A DNA stretch of 64,000 bases from Alicyclobacillus fastidiosus (lineage in GTDB: Bacteria; Bacillota; Bacilli; Alicyclobacillales; Alicyclobacillaceae): the NCBI RefSeq assembly GCF_026651875.1, contig NZ_CP104067.1, forward strand, positions 4,082,501 through 4,146,500. Direction: 5' to 3'. Made by a program: the position numbers and the translations under genes. How positions within the stretch are numbered: the first letter of the stretch is position 1; every line of letters starts with the position of its first letter. This document shows positions 43,150 through 53,262 of the stretch, one piece after another. The notes under the pieces were generated by a model. The model was given only the letters and a program-made list of their open reading frames with translations. It was not told the DNA's origin and made no database searches.

Positions 43150-43547
43150 GTACAAACGGTTATCTTTTACACAGGTTCTATCAGTTTTACTTGAACAGGT
43201 TCAACGGGCTTCGGTTTCACGGTTTTCTGCACCTCATTCACCCCTTCTCGAGGATCGAGTGCCCTATTCGCAACATCATATCAACACACGGAGTCTTGGT
43301 AACGCCATCACTAGTGGCGTAGAGAGAGCAAAAGTAATCATCCTTGTTTAACATTATCCAAGCCCTCACTCTGGAAAAGGGTGAGGGCTTGGCGACTTCC
43401 CCCCGCGTGATACTAATTCAATAATTCGGCAGTTTCTTATCGACTGATGCACTGTCCATTCTCATTCAAGTCACGGATATTTTGGGCAAAGTTTTGACAA
43501 AGTATTAGGTGATTGTTGCTCAAACATGTGACAAGGAGGAAACTAAT
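43150..43547. other. Mostly non-coding; possible minus-strand remnant
   Basis: A minus-strand frame at ~43165-43275 reads VANRALDPREGVNEVQKTVK and PKPVEPVQVKLIEPV before a stop, without a start. A hairpin lies at 43360-43390. Confidence 0.3.
43360..43390. terminator. Hairpin
   Basis: AAGCCCTCAC/GTGAGGGCTT, perfect 10-bp stem with an 11-nt loop; similar arms to the hairpin at 40228-40284. Confidence 0.45.
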
Positions 43548-43751
43548 GTGAGCAGTGACAACCATTTACTAAATGCAGGAAAAACCATTGTTAAAGGCAT
43601 CATAAACGTCTCGGACGCTTTATCTGAAAAGAGGTACTTAGACGCCACGGAAAACGCTTGGGAAAGCTCTCTTGAAACAGTAAAGGAGACTGGCACAAGT
43701 GCAATTGAAACCGTCAAGGCATTAACAGGTGAACACTGTGACAAGCATTAA
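43548..43751 (+). CDS. Small protein family A, divergent member (67 residues)
   Basis: GTG 43548 preceded by AAGGAGG at 8 nt. The product (VSSDNHLLNAGKTIVKGIIN, RYLDATENAWESSLETVKET) keeps the N-H/P-L-L-x-A-G start, the LDAT-x-x-x-W core and the repeated G/T spacing of family A, at the same 67-residue length, but is more acidic and ends in His/Lys. It is the only member on the plus strand. Confidence 0.5.
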   Translation: MSSDNHLLNAGKTIVKGIINVSDALSEKRYLDATENAWESSLETVKETGTSAIETVKALTGEHCDKH

Positions 43752-43943
43752 ACGTAGGTGGTTGTAAAACGTTCATTGAAGAAATCCGCTAAAGGCGCGA
43801 CAACGGTTTTAGGATGTTTTCGCTTGTAGTAGTTAAGTTATGCGCCGCTGACTTGATATTTGCCCTCGTATGTCACGAACACCGCGCACTTCGACGTATT
43901 CGAAAAATACCCATTTTTTAGAAATCATTTTTGGTAAAATAGA

Positions 43944-43970
43944 GAGGTCACCTGACTTTGGGGTGACCCC
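43944..43970 (-). terminator. Terminator of family A gene 3
   Basis: GGGTCACC/GGTGACCTC with one mismatch, followed by UCUAUUUU on the minus strand. The arms resemble those after family A gene 1. Confidence 0.5.
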
Positions 43971-43982
43971 TGTACATCAACA

Positions 43983-44183
43983 TTACTTTTGGTTTTGTTG
44001 CATACCCTCTACTAAATTGGTGGCTGCTTGTGCAACGTTCTTCCTCCCTACTTCTTTTCCAGCCGAAACCGTACCTTGTACCGCTGATTTTGTCGCATCT
44101 AATAAATTCCCGTTTGAAGCGGCATTTTTCGTACCTTTTGTGATACTACGTGCGACATTCTGCAAAGGATTTCCGTTCGTCAC
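43983..44183 (-). CDS. Small protein family A, member 3 (66 residues)
   Basis: GTG start at 44183; the upstream GGTGA is a weak ribosome binding site. The product reads TNGNPLQNVARSITKGTKNA, SNGNLLDATKSAVQGTVSAG and KEVGRKNVAQAATNLVEG, clearly homologous to member 1 along its length. Not recognised as a named family. It faces the divergent member at 43548-43751. Confidence 0.55.
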   Translation of the reverse strand: MTNGNPLQNVARSITKGTKNAASNGNLLDATKSAVQGTVSAGKEVGRKNVAQAATNLVEGMQQNQK

Positions 44184-44774
44184 GTTTGGTCACCAACTAT
44201 TCTTTTGGATACATAGGACAGCTTCGTACCGTCAATTGTAGTATGGTGTACGTTAAATAATGTATGATGGAAATGTATTACTGTTCGGTCTTCCTAACCC
44301 TTTGAATCGGGAATTTTACCATTTAAGACGACTATCCACTACAGGATAGTCGTCTTTTCTCTTGAGTCCACTCACCCAGACCGAAACGCGTCGGTAGACC
44401 CATATAAGTTCATCTACGTCTCACCCACTGCTATAGACTAGGAGTGTATGTGTGATAGCTCTTTCTCTTCTTTCACACAGATTACTCTTGTGCACACCAA
44501 TTCACGCCGCCAAATACAATAATGCATTTCCCCGATAAGAGCTTTTTGTAGCCAAAGTCCGCAGGTGTCATGGAATAATACACACGACGTGACACAATAT
44601 CCCTCATTCCCGATTAGTGAGTCAATGATAATTATCCGTTATATTTCAGTTCTTATATACATGCCATAACTACTTTTCAGTTGTCACAACACTGGAGAGA
44701 AAACAACACGTACAGGATTACGGAGATTCCACAAGGGAGATAAAGTATTTCTTTAAATCTTGAAACCGACTACG
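44184..44774. other. Long intergenic region with one strong terminator
   Basis: About 590 bases. Apart from the hairpin at 44325-44356 nothing coding was found; AT-rich blocks occur at ~44640 and ~44745. Confidence 0.3.
44325..44356. terminator. Strong hairpin terminator
   Basis: AAGACGACTATCC/GGATAGTCGTCTT, perfect 13-bp stem with a 6-nt loop; U-rich on the plus strand (TTTTCTCTT). Confidence 0.7.
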
Positions 44775-46277
44775 CTACTTCAAAACATGTTGGGTCCCAT
44801 TAATAATGACTGGTGCAAAAACATCCTCAGCAAGAAGCGAAGCCTGTTGGGCACCTCCGTCGTGTTTTGGCGCATCCTCGTCTCCAAACTGGTAACCTTT
44901 TTTTGCAGTTACAATCAAGTACTTGCCGGTTTGACAGTGAGCAGCGCTCCAAAGTTGGTGTAACACGTCAGGATATTTACCGTATGTAATTGTGTGATTT
45001 TGTCCCATAGTGATGTCAAGAATGGACGGATTCCCGGTGATTCTCCAAGTTTGTTCATACGGGTCCGTAATGGGTCCTTTTTTATAAAAGGACAATGGAG
45101 CTTTAGAATCCTCCGGTGTCGTCACAAACACCTTATTTCCATCGAACCATGAAATAAGGTCAATTCTCTTTTCCCGTCTCAACTGGTTCGCTACCTCATC
45201 AGGACGTTCGTGATCATTCAAAAGATAGACGTACGCCATTCGTGAATTCACGGCTAACGCTATATCATCACGAACATCCATTGTTTTTCCCCAACGATAA
45301 ATAGCGTATTTCGGTAATAAGTCCTTCAGAAAAATGGTAGGCTGTTCCTGTTTGGGTAAAACCCGTGTTACCCCTCCATCTCCCATGACAATGAGGGTCA
45401 TACTCCGTAGAGTGTTATCCCACGTACCATATGAATCAAGGATTTTCCGAATGTTTTTGTCGACGTTAGTAATTCCCTTCATGGAATTCACTCCATGTTT
45501 ATGCATAACCGTATCATTACTGGGCAAATAAACCATTGTAAAATCAGGCAGCTTTCCCTGTTTGATAAGTCGGAGTAACGCATCAGTCGCAAAGTCGTCA
45601 TTCATTCCGAATCTGTCAAATACGCCTGCCTTAGTCGAATCTCCCGACTGTGAAGTTAAACCACCAAACGTCAACGTATCGGGTCCCAGAACCGTATAGG
45701 AGTCCGTTTGCGTAAAGGGCCGCGTGTAAGCCGGTAGCTTAAGCTGATGTGGTGTTCTCCCCCGGTAAATCAACATATTAATTGCACCAGTACTGTATCC
45801 GGCATCCTGTAAATCTTCGAATATCGTTCGTACATCCTTTGAAAGGTGTGTCTGGTTTAGCTCATAAAGGGCATTTTGTGAAACAGTTCTTGTTCCAATC
45901 GTTATGGTTTGCCAAAAATTGTTTCCGTAGTTTACAATCATATTTCTCTTTGTATCAAACCAGACTAAACCAGGGATGCGGTGCTCATCTGGTGACGCCC
46001 CAGTTACCACTGTGCTCAAGTCGGAGACCGACATCGACGGAAACGAGGCAACAATATTAGGGGAATATTGACCATTCCGTACCAAATAACGAAGTGCCGC
46101 AAACTTGTTGTCATTCATTGCCGTGTGAATTGCTTGGTTCGTTAGTGAGTCGACGACGATAACAACCACTTTATGTCCGTTGACGTGTTGAACGGTACTC
46201 GATTGCTTGGGCTCGTTCCTGGTGCTACAACCAGTAACCAAGACCATAATCAATACAATAATGAAAAAGATCCTCAT
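44775..46277 (-). CDS. Lipoprotein of the alkaline phosphatase/phosphodiesterase superfamily
   Basis: 500 residues from ATG 46277 with AAGAGG/GGGGG upstream. A lipobox (LVTGCS, Cys ~17) anchors it outside the membrane. The nucleotide pyrophosphatase-type fold shows VVIVVDSL (first metal Asp), SFPSMSVSD (nucleophile region), DTVMHKHGV (metal Asp/His), VMGDGGV (where SDHG is usual) and KHDGG near the C-terminus (metal His). The GDGG in place of SDHG removes a His that normally binds metal, so activity may be altered. Likely hydrolyses phosphodiesters or phospholipid head groups. Confidence 0.75.
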   Translation of the reverse strand: MRIFFIIVLIMVLVTGCSTRNEPKQSSTVQHVNGHKVVVIVVDSLTNQAIHTAMNDNKFAALRYLVRNGQYSPNIVASFPSMSVSDLSTVVTGASPDEHRIPGLVWFDTKRNMIVNYGNNFWQTITIGTRTVSQNALYELNQTHLSKDVRTIFEDLQDAGYSTGAINMLIYRGRTPHQLKLPAYTRPFTQTDSYTVLGPDTLTFGGLTSQSGDSTKAGVFDRFGMNDDFATDALLRLIKQGKLPDFTMVYLPSNDTVMHKHGVNSMKGITNVDKNIRKILDSYGTWDNTLRSMTLIVMGDGGVTRVLPKQEQPTIFLKDLLPKYAIYRWGKTMDVRDDIALAVNSRMAYVYLLNDHERPDEVANQLRREKRIDLISWFDGNKVFVTTPEDSKAPLSFYKKGPITDPYEQTWRITGNPSILDITMGQNHTITYGKYPDVLHQLWSAAHCQTGKYLIVTAKKGYQFGDEDAPKHDGGAQQASLLAEDVFAPVIINGTQHVLK

Positions 46278-46498
46278 CAACCTCTTACCCCCTTATTAAC
46301 CGACCTAAGACGTAAAATGTGCAGATCGTAAGAATTTAATGACCAAGCTCATTTCTTTGTTATCCTCACCAGTCATTTGGATGACGAATCTTGAAGAGGA
46401 ATATAGCGAAGGTTAAAGAACAAAGTGCTGGCGTTAAATGAACGAGATTTTTCTGTCGAAACACATTTGTCTCGTCATGAGAGGGTGGAATTTTACAT

Positions 46499-47284
46499 AT
46501 GTGGTTTTGGCTTTTGTTTTTTATTTGGACCCTTGTTCCCGTCTGGCGGCAATACTTCATCAACTATCGACGTCTTTGTGCCATCCGGAGGCTTGAACGA
46601 AAACGCGGTACCAGGGTGATTACACTAATCCATCGGCAGGAAACCATCAGCTTTCTTGGTATCCCGCTCCGCAATTACATCTCGGTTGAAGACTGAACAG
46701 GTTTTGCGTGCTATTCGTTTAACTCCAGATACCATGCCGATTGATATCATTTTGCATACCCCCGGAGGGCTCGTACTCGCCTCGGAACAAATCGCGCATG
46801 CACTGAATCACCACCTTGCAAAAGTCACGATTTTTGTTCCACACTACGCAATGTCCGGCGGGACCATGATTGCACTTGCCGCCGATGAAATTGTGATGGA
46901 CCTAAACGCCGTCCTTGGTCCGGTTGATCCACAACTTGGACAGTATCCTGCGGCTTCACAAAAGCCTTTGGACCAAATCAAAGATGAGACGTTGATATAG
47001 CAGACATATCGCGTAAGGCAATGGAACAAGTGAAGGAATTTTTAAAGCATCTTCTTCACGGAAAAATGGATCTTGAGAGAGCTGCTGAAATCGCCCGCGT
47101 TCTTTCATCAGGTTATTGGACCCACGATTATCCGATTACTCCGGAACAGGTCGAACAGTTAGGCTTACCTATACATGTAGGATTGCCACCTGAAGTCTAT
47201 GAACTTATGGAGCTTTATCCGCAACCATCTGGCCGACGCCCTACGGTTCAGTATGTCCCTACGCGCTATGACGGACGGGATTGA
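46499..47284 (+). pseudogene. Clp-fold membrane protease paralogue, two frameshifts
   Basis: Close paralogue of the protease at 32419-33243. Fragment 1 (MWFWLLFFIWTLVPVW ... RNYISVED) ends at TGA 46694-46696; the frame resumes as EQVLRAIRLTPDTMPIDIIL with VPHYAMSGGTMIALAADEIV. GQYPAASQKPLDQ lacks about five residues found in the intact copy, and a second break at ~46998 (TAG) precedes ADISRKAMEQVKEF ... YPQPSGRRPTVQYVPTR. The start has GAGAGGGTGG upstream. Confidence 0.8.
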
Positions 47285-47298
47285 TAAGCGCACGGTTA

Positions 47299-47520
47299 TC
47301 ATGAATATCGAAGCAACTTTTCGCCGAGAAGGTGGATTAACGGTGTATCGACCGGACCTGGCGAAATCATTTACATGGATTCCATCTGGTCTCAGTTCTT
47401 GCCGTAAAGATAAAGCAAGCCCACGAAGTGCCTGTTTCGTTACGGCGTATGCAGCAAAGAAATCAGGGATAGTATCTACGACACCCCAATAATTCGGTGC
47501 TGTCCAAGACCAAGTGGAAA
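47299..47520 (-). pseudogene. Short-chain dehydrogenase/reductase, C-terminal remnant
   Basis: One minus-strand frame reads DTIPDFFAAYAVTKQALRGL and SLRQELRPDGIHV, with the YxxxK active-site motif (YAVTK). A frameshift follows and the next frame gives ISPGPVDTPLIHLLGEKL, the PG-x-x-DTP segment after it. N-terminal Rossmann part absent. Confidence 0.7.
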
Positions 47521-47960
47521 TCCTGATTGCGAATGTTTTCAGTGCTTTGGGTTTCTCCGTGTTTTTCGGAGGGACGGTACTCAAAACTCCTGGGATGGAC
47601 CTTGTGGCATTTGACTCAGGCGAGAGTAACGTCTACGTGATTAGCGTTACGGTCTCAAATGACTTGGATAAGAAACTACGTACACTTCTCCCGGCACTCA
47701 GTGATCTCGAGTCGGCTTTTGAGGGGTGGATGGTTTATCCAGTAATCGTATCCCTAGAATTTGCAAAAGCATTTCTTCACAATGACTTCATGAATGCACA
47801 GCAAGCGGGTGTTGCCTTGCTGAGCGAGGAAGACCTTGAACCATTAAGACTAGCCCCTCCTGACTTGAATGCTTTCCGCAGGTTTCTTGTCCGTGAGTTT
47901 CAAACTCTCAAGATGATCCGCGAAAACAAAACGAGAACGTATGTTCATACCGGGTTTTAG
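47514..47960 (+). CDS. Possible PD-(D/E)XK nuclease-fold protein, N-terminus uncertain
   Basis: 148 residues from a GTG at 47514 that lacks a ribosome binding site, so the gene may be 5'-truncated. IANVFSALGFSVFFGGTVLK, GMDLVAFDSGESNVYVISVT have the shape of a restriction-endonuclease-like core (Asp in GMD, then a beta strand), but the E/Q-x-K pair is not evident, so activity is doubtful. It continues helical to the end. Confidence 0.4.
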   Translation: MEILIANVFSALGFSVFFGGTVLKTPGMDLVAFDSGESNVYVISVTVSNDLDKKLRTLLPALSDLESAFEGWMVYPVIVSLEFAKAFLHNDFMNAQQAGVALLSEEDLEPLRLAPPDLNAFRRFLVREFQTLKMIRENKTRTYVHTGF

Positions 47961-47998
47961 TAATAGTGTGTGAAAGAAGTAGATGGATGGTGACCTAA

Positions 47999-48106
47999 AT
48001 GGCAGTAACTAATTCGCACATCGAATGGACGGATGCGACTTGGAATCAAACAACAGGATGTACGAAGGTCATCGAAGGATGCTCCCTACTCCATCAAGTG
48101 GAATAG
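47999..48106 (+). pseudogene. Phage Gp37/Gp68-family (DUF5131) protein, N-terminal fragment
   Basis: [16 protein letters not shown] and [11 protein letters not shown] match the conserved N-terminus of Gp37/Gp68 family proteins ([21 protein letters not shown]). The frame stops after 35 residues, just before the tRNA fragment. The first cysteines of the radical-SAM-like CxxxCxxC pattern would follow and are missing. Confidence 0.65.
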
Positions 48107-48123
48107 GGGTTTCCTCAATTTGT

Positions 48124-48178
48124 TGGAGAAAGTGGGATTCGAATCCACGGTGCCCTTGCGAACACGGCGGTTTTCAAG
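48124..48178 (-). other. Orphan 3' half of tRNA-Ser(UGA), possible attachment-site scar
   Basis: The minus strand reads CTTGAAAACCGCC (anticodon loop with UGA and 3' anticodon stem), a serine-type variable arm (GTGTTCGCAAGGGCAC), the T-arm (GTGGATTCGAATCCCAC) and acceptor TTTCTCC. Upstream there is no matching 5' acceptor (GGAGAAA), no D-arm, and the 5' anticodon strand is broken by extra bases. Such 3' tRNA halves are typical att duplications left by tyrosine integrases. Confidence 0.65.
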
Positions 48179-48347
48179 CTTGCTGAGCCGCCATCCAACA
48201 GACACCGTCGAATGGAATCGACATCCAACTAATCCGCGCCGCTATTGGATTCTAGACAATCCACATCCATCGAGCGGAATATAAATCCATCGTCTCAGAT
48301 GCCCAAAATGATGCCCATTTGGAAACGGCGGTCCAAGCGCATTTGAA

Positions 48348-48403
48348 ATCACAAACGGGTGTTTCGGCGGCCTCGCCCAGTCAAGCCGACACCCGTTTGT
48401 GAT
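48348..48403. repeat. 15-bp perfect inverted repeat inside the broken Hsp20 tail
   Basis: ATCACAAACGGGTGT (48348-48362) and ACACCCGTTTGTGAT (48389-48403) are perfect inverses; CGGC/GCCG extends the stem inward. It may be a terminator of the Hsp20 gene or an inserted hairpin. Confidence 0.5.
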
Positions 48404-48780
48404 GTTCGGGTAGGTGTTCGTGTGAGTCTCATGTGCTTGACGTTGTGCCATCCGACGATCGGCAGCGGTATGGTTCGTGAAAACTGCCCGTAGAACCGTT
48501 CAGTTCGATGGACATTTTCTTCGTTGAGGTCTGCCGAACGTTCTATTCTGACATTCAAGTGCAGATGATTGTCGTGTACGGTGATGTTCACATCTTCCTT
48601 CTTTTCAAGGCCCGGTATCTCTGCAGATACTAGCACTTCGGATGATGTTTCGTGAACATCAACACGGACTCTCGGCATGTTACCGAAGGATGGGTCGAAC
48701 CAGTCATCGTCCCACAGGCGCGGAAATGCACCAAAATCACGACGAATCAGTTGGAACGGATCATAAGGAATCAACGCCAC
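48404..48780 (-). pseudogene. Hsp20/alpha-crystallin small heat-shock protein, 3' end altered
   Basis: GTG 48780 follows GGAGGTG at 8 nt. ALIPYDPFQLIRRDFGAFP opens a normal Hsp20, and the alpha-crystallin domain is present up to HLHLNVRIER and FYGQFSRTIPLP. The expected end (VDxxxxxAxYxNGVLxVxLPK) is replaced by IVGWHNVKHM and out-of-frame sequence, with NITNGCRLD visible in another frame. Loss of the last beta strands and IxI motif would prevent oligomerisation. Confidence 0.65.
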
Positions 48781-48920
48781 GTCAAAAACACCTCCAAAGT
48801 TTGATCGCTTTATCGGTGTCCAAAAACCAGAATAAACATTCGAAATCACGTGCACATGATCGATTAGAAACATCATACCATGAAAACATCGAATAATTTC
48901 GACAAAAGGGGTAGTGGGTT

Positions 48921-49157
48921 GTGATTCAAATGGACGATTCAGGCTGTGTAACCATTCCCCACAACGTGCGCGAGGCTGTTGGCATCTTGGCGGACGATTG
49001 CTTGACTATGTGGATTGATACGGATGCAATTGTTCTCCAAAAAGTGGAGCCACGATGCGTCATCTGTAATGGAACATCCTCGGCGGTCGAATTTAAAGTC
49101 AAGCTCATTTGCGTCGACTGTATCCACGACCTAAGGTTTTTCTATGGAACGAGGTAA
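48921..49157 (+). CDS. AbrB/SpoVT-type DNA-binding protein
   Basis: 78 residues from GTG 48921, preceded by AAGGGG. The N-terminal swapped-hairpin domain is clear (QMDDSGCVTIPHNVREAVGI, DCLTMWIDTDAIVLQK). The C-terminal half has C-x2-C pairs (RCVICNG; CVDCIHDL), which could bind zinc. AbrB-like proteins control transition-state genes; targets here are unknown. A terminator follows. Confidence 0.75.
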   Translation: MIQMDDSGCVTIPHNVREAVGILADDCLTMWIDTDAIVLQKVEPRCVICNGTSSAVEFKVKLICVDCIHDLRFFYGTR

Positions 49158-49172
49158 ATCAGGATCGCAAGG

Positions 49173-49193
49173 GCCGCCATGTGAAAAGGCGGC
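49173..49193 (+). terminator. Terminator of the AbrB-like gene
   Basis: GCCGCC/GGCGGC stem with a 9-nt loop, then TCAGACGTCGTTTTG. Confidence 0.5.
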
Positions 49194-49230
49194 TCAGACG
49201 TCGTTTTGTCTGTATTAGGAGTCCAGTTAA

Positions 49231-50948
<1,718 letters not shown>

Positions 50949-51100
50949 ATGGTTATTCCTCCCTTTTCCAAATGCACGGGATTAGAATAATCATCTACGG
51001 GCGAAAAAACCGGATGTTGGTGAACGGAAATATCCACATAAATTTCCATATTCTTGAACAATACGACGCTTTAAATGGGTGTAGGAGGAGTGACTGTTTA

Positions 51101-51277
51101 ATGATTAGGCGCGTACAACGGGCGGTTCAGATTACGTATTATGACGAACACAAGGATATTCCATCAAAATGCCGAGATTGCGTCTGGGGAACTGGCAGAG
51201 TATGTATACTTCCAAAGTGCATAAAGCCAAATGAAACATTGGAAGCATCAGAAAACATGATTCTAGCTTTTAGTTAG
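51101..51277 (+). CDS. Small cysteine-rich protein, 58 residues
   Basis: ATG 51101 follows GGAGGAG at ~11 nt. Four cysteines (KCRDCVWGTGRVCILPKC) could bind zinc. The N-terminus is basic (IRRVQRAVQITYYDEH). No family recognised. An imperfect GGGCGT-type hairpin at 51289-51321 may end it. Confidence 0.45.
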   Translation: MIRRVQRAVQITYYDEHKDIPSKCRDCVWGTGRVCILPKCIKPNETLEASENMILAFS

Positions 51278-51321
51278 TAAAGCAGGAGGGGCGTCCGTCC
51301 ACATTTGTAACGAACGTCCCG

Positions 51322-51800
51322 AAGTGTTTAGTACGAATTACTTTTAGTAACAGCCGTATTTTCCTCTTTTTCTTACCCGTAATTGTCTGTGGCTTTTTCT
51401 CCGTGTCACAACGTAGTGATAATCCGTCATTGAAAACCTGCGACGTTACGGTTTCAAATTTCGCAAGGCTACAGTAGGTACAACTTGGGTGACGTACCAA
51501 TACGTTCACTTAAGGACTTCCTCTCATTAACCTGATTCCCGTACTCCGACTGACCGAAAGGAGGACTATTCAGTTTTTGGAAAAGGATGCTACCCTCCTC
51601 ACGCAAAACTTTGTACCGCACGGAGTAACACCACCTACTTGCCGTACTGATTTTTTCAAGCCGAAACAAATTCCCAATCCCTTCCACAGAGTCTCTTTGA
51701 CCTTATATCTAGCGTTTTTCTCGGAATCTATTGGAACTATAACACCTCTCAGCGAGCAACCTTTTTATGACGAATTATATCGATGAATGTTTTCTGTTTT
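51322..51800. other. No certain gene; possible 69-residue frame
   Basis: A plus-strand frame 51577-51786 has AAAGGAGG about 11 nt before a TTG start, but its product (MEKDATLLTQNFVPHGVTPP...) matches nothing and the opposite strand is equally open. I do not call it. Confidence 0.25.
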
Positions 51801-51947
51801 TTACGCCTCCAACTGGCTACGATGCACCCTCCATTGCCTACCCCACTTCTTACCGATCAGTTCGCCACTTTGCAGCATCGAGTACACCTTTTTTACGTTA
51901 ATCCTCAAGATTTCTGCGACTTCCTCTGGTGTCAAAAACTCTTTCAT
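51801..51947 (-). CDS. Excisionase-type helix-turn-helix protein, 48 residues
   Basis: ATG 51947, AAGG close upstream. FLTPEEVAEILRINVKKVYS, MLQSGELIGKKWGRQWRVHR is the MerR-like HTH_17 domain of excisionase-family DNA-binding proteins (SinI/TorI/AlpA-sized). Such proteins direct excision of integrated elements or act as small regulators; with a dead integrase and an att-like tRNA half in the window it may be a leftover of an integrated element. Confidence 0.7.
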   Translation of the reverse strand: MKEFLTPEEVAEILRINVKKVYSMLQSGELIGKKWGRQWRVHRSQLEA

Positions 51948-51986
51948 AACCTTCGTCTTTTTCGTATGTGGCTCTGCACTGTTCTC

Positions 51987-52120
51987 TCAAGTCTCAGTGT
52001 AAACCACGATGTGCGAAACGGAGCCGGTGTCGTTCATTATGACTTGTCCAAGTAGATTCCCTGATAGACTAGCCGTACCTACTGGTCTGTAGATACTCGG
52101 CGAGTACGCAATTTTCACTT
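51987..52120 (-). pseudogene. C-terminal fragment of an unrecognised protein
   Basis: The minus strand reads VKIAYSPSIYRPVGTASLSG and NLLGQVIMNDTGSVSHIVVY to a stop at 51987. A GTG at ~52120 has no ribosome binding site and a terminator lies directly upstream. Confidence 0.25.
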
Positions 52121-52134
52121 TAACTACGGAAATG

Positions 52135-52161
52135 AAAACTGCCCCACGAGAGGGGCAGTTT
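52135..52161 (-). terminator. Terminator of the second beta-helix gene
   Basis: AAACTGCCCC/GGGGCAGTTT perfect 10-bp stem with a 6-nt loop, then UUUUCAUUUCC on the minus strand. Confidence 0.75.
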
Positions 52162-52200
52162 GACTCAGACATAATGTGTATGGGTGTATCACTTTTGACC

Positions 52201-52950
52201 TTAACCTTGAGGACGCACCGAAAGTTTTGGCATCGGAGTGTGGCTGACTCCATTCTTGACATTCGGGTTGCTCCAGTTGCCAGAGAGCGCCACACTAGCG
52301 GAATCCTGAATGTTAATTCCGTCCGTTTCGTAGCCAATGAGATTGTCAGCAATGAGCGTATTCGTTATCGGTGACCCACCCGCTCCAACATCAATGCCTG
52401 TGGGCGCTGTCGTCACTCCGAAATCGGGTTTGTTGAACGCTACCCAGTTGTGCACAATTGTATTTCCGGTGACGGTTGAGCCTGGTGCGTGTGTATGAAT
52501 GTCAATACCGCCCGTTGTTTTCGACATGGTTGTTCGTCACCGTGTTATTTGAAACAATTCCGCCTGGGACCGGAGTGGCGAGCATGATGCCGCCAGCAGC
52601 GTTGCCTTCAGACCAGTTGTTTGAGATGGTATTGTTGTACGTGCCGTGCCCTGCAACGTGAGACACGATGGTAATGCCACAGTCAATCGCATTGTTTTCT
52701 GCGGTATTCCCCGAAATGACATCACCAAAGGATGGTGCCGTTTCATCAGAAAGTTGCAAACCACCATCCTTATTCTTCACGCTCTGGTTGTCCAGTACGA
52801 AAGAATTCTGGACACCTACCAAATGCAACGCCTCGTAGTCTACTCCTTTCGGGATTGTGCCAAGTGCATTGTTCGTGATCACATTGTCGCGGATTGTAAG
52901 ATCGGTGAGAGCATCCTTTCCAGCGGCAAGCAGTCCTTCTTGTTAAATGT
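52201..52950 (-). pseudogene. Second right-handed beta-helix protein, frameshifted and 5'-truncated
   Basis: From ~52950 the minus strand reads GLLAAGKDALTDLTIRDNVI, TNNALGTIPKGVDYEALHLV, then beta-helix rungs (NTISNNWSEGNAAGGIMLAT, IVSNNTVTNNHVENNG). At ~52510 a one-base shift separates this from IDIHTHAPGSTVTGNTIVHN and the remaining rungs to the stop at 52201. The N-terminal domain is absent. Its terminator (52135-52161) is intact. Confidence 0.72.
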
Positions 52951-53016
52951 TCGATGAGTCCTCGTATATTCAGAAAAATACTATTCACGGGCTAAACGAG
53001 CTATTCAAATCGTTAA

Positions 53017-53262
53017 TTATATTTTCCCCTGGATTAATTTGTAACGAACTCTGTCTGCAACGCCCCATTTTATCTGTTGGTTTGGTTTAGTTAAGTTCCC
53101 CCACATTCCGGTTTGAGGCTTCAATTCATGTCTGTAAATGTCCAATGTTAGCTTGGATTTGTGTTTTAATTTGGTCGTGATCATGCATCGGAGACCTTCA
53201 TCAAGCTTAAATATCGGGCTATGTCCGATACGTTCAGAGGTTCCTATGTGTACGTTGGCCAC
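53017..53262 (-). CDS. Possible small hypothetical protein, 81 residues
   Basis: GTG 53262 without a clear ribosome binding site. The product (VANVHIGTSERIGHSPIFKL, DEGLRCMITTKLKHKSKLTL, MWGNLTKPNQQIKWGVADRV) has normal protein composition and no known motif. Confidence 0.35.
   Translation of the reverse strand: MANVHIGTSERIGHSPIFKLDEGLRCMITTKLKHKSKLTLDIYRHELKPQTGMWGNLTKPNQQIKWGVADRVRYKLIQGKI

Noticed and set aside
48105..48260. Complete tRNA-Ser gene
   Set aside because: The 5' acceptor strand, D-arm and 5' anticodon stem cannot be paired; only the 3' half is present.
48033..48284. 83-residue plus-strand open frame
   Set aside because: It crosses the tRNA-Ser fragment and the stop of the Gp37-like fragment in another frame; no start signal.
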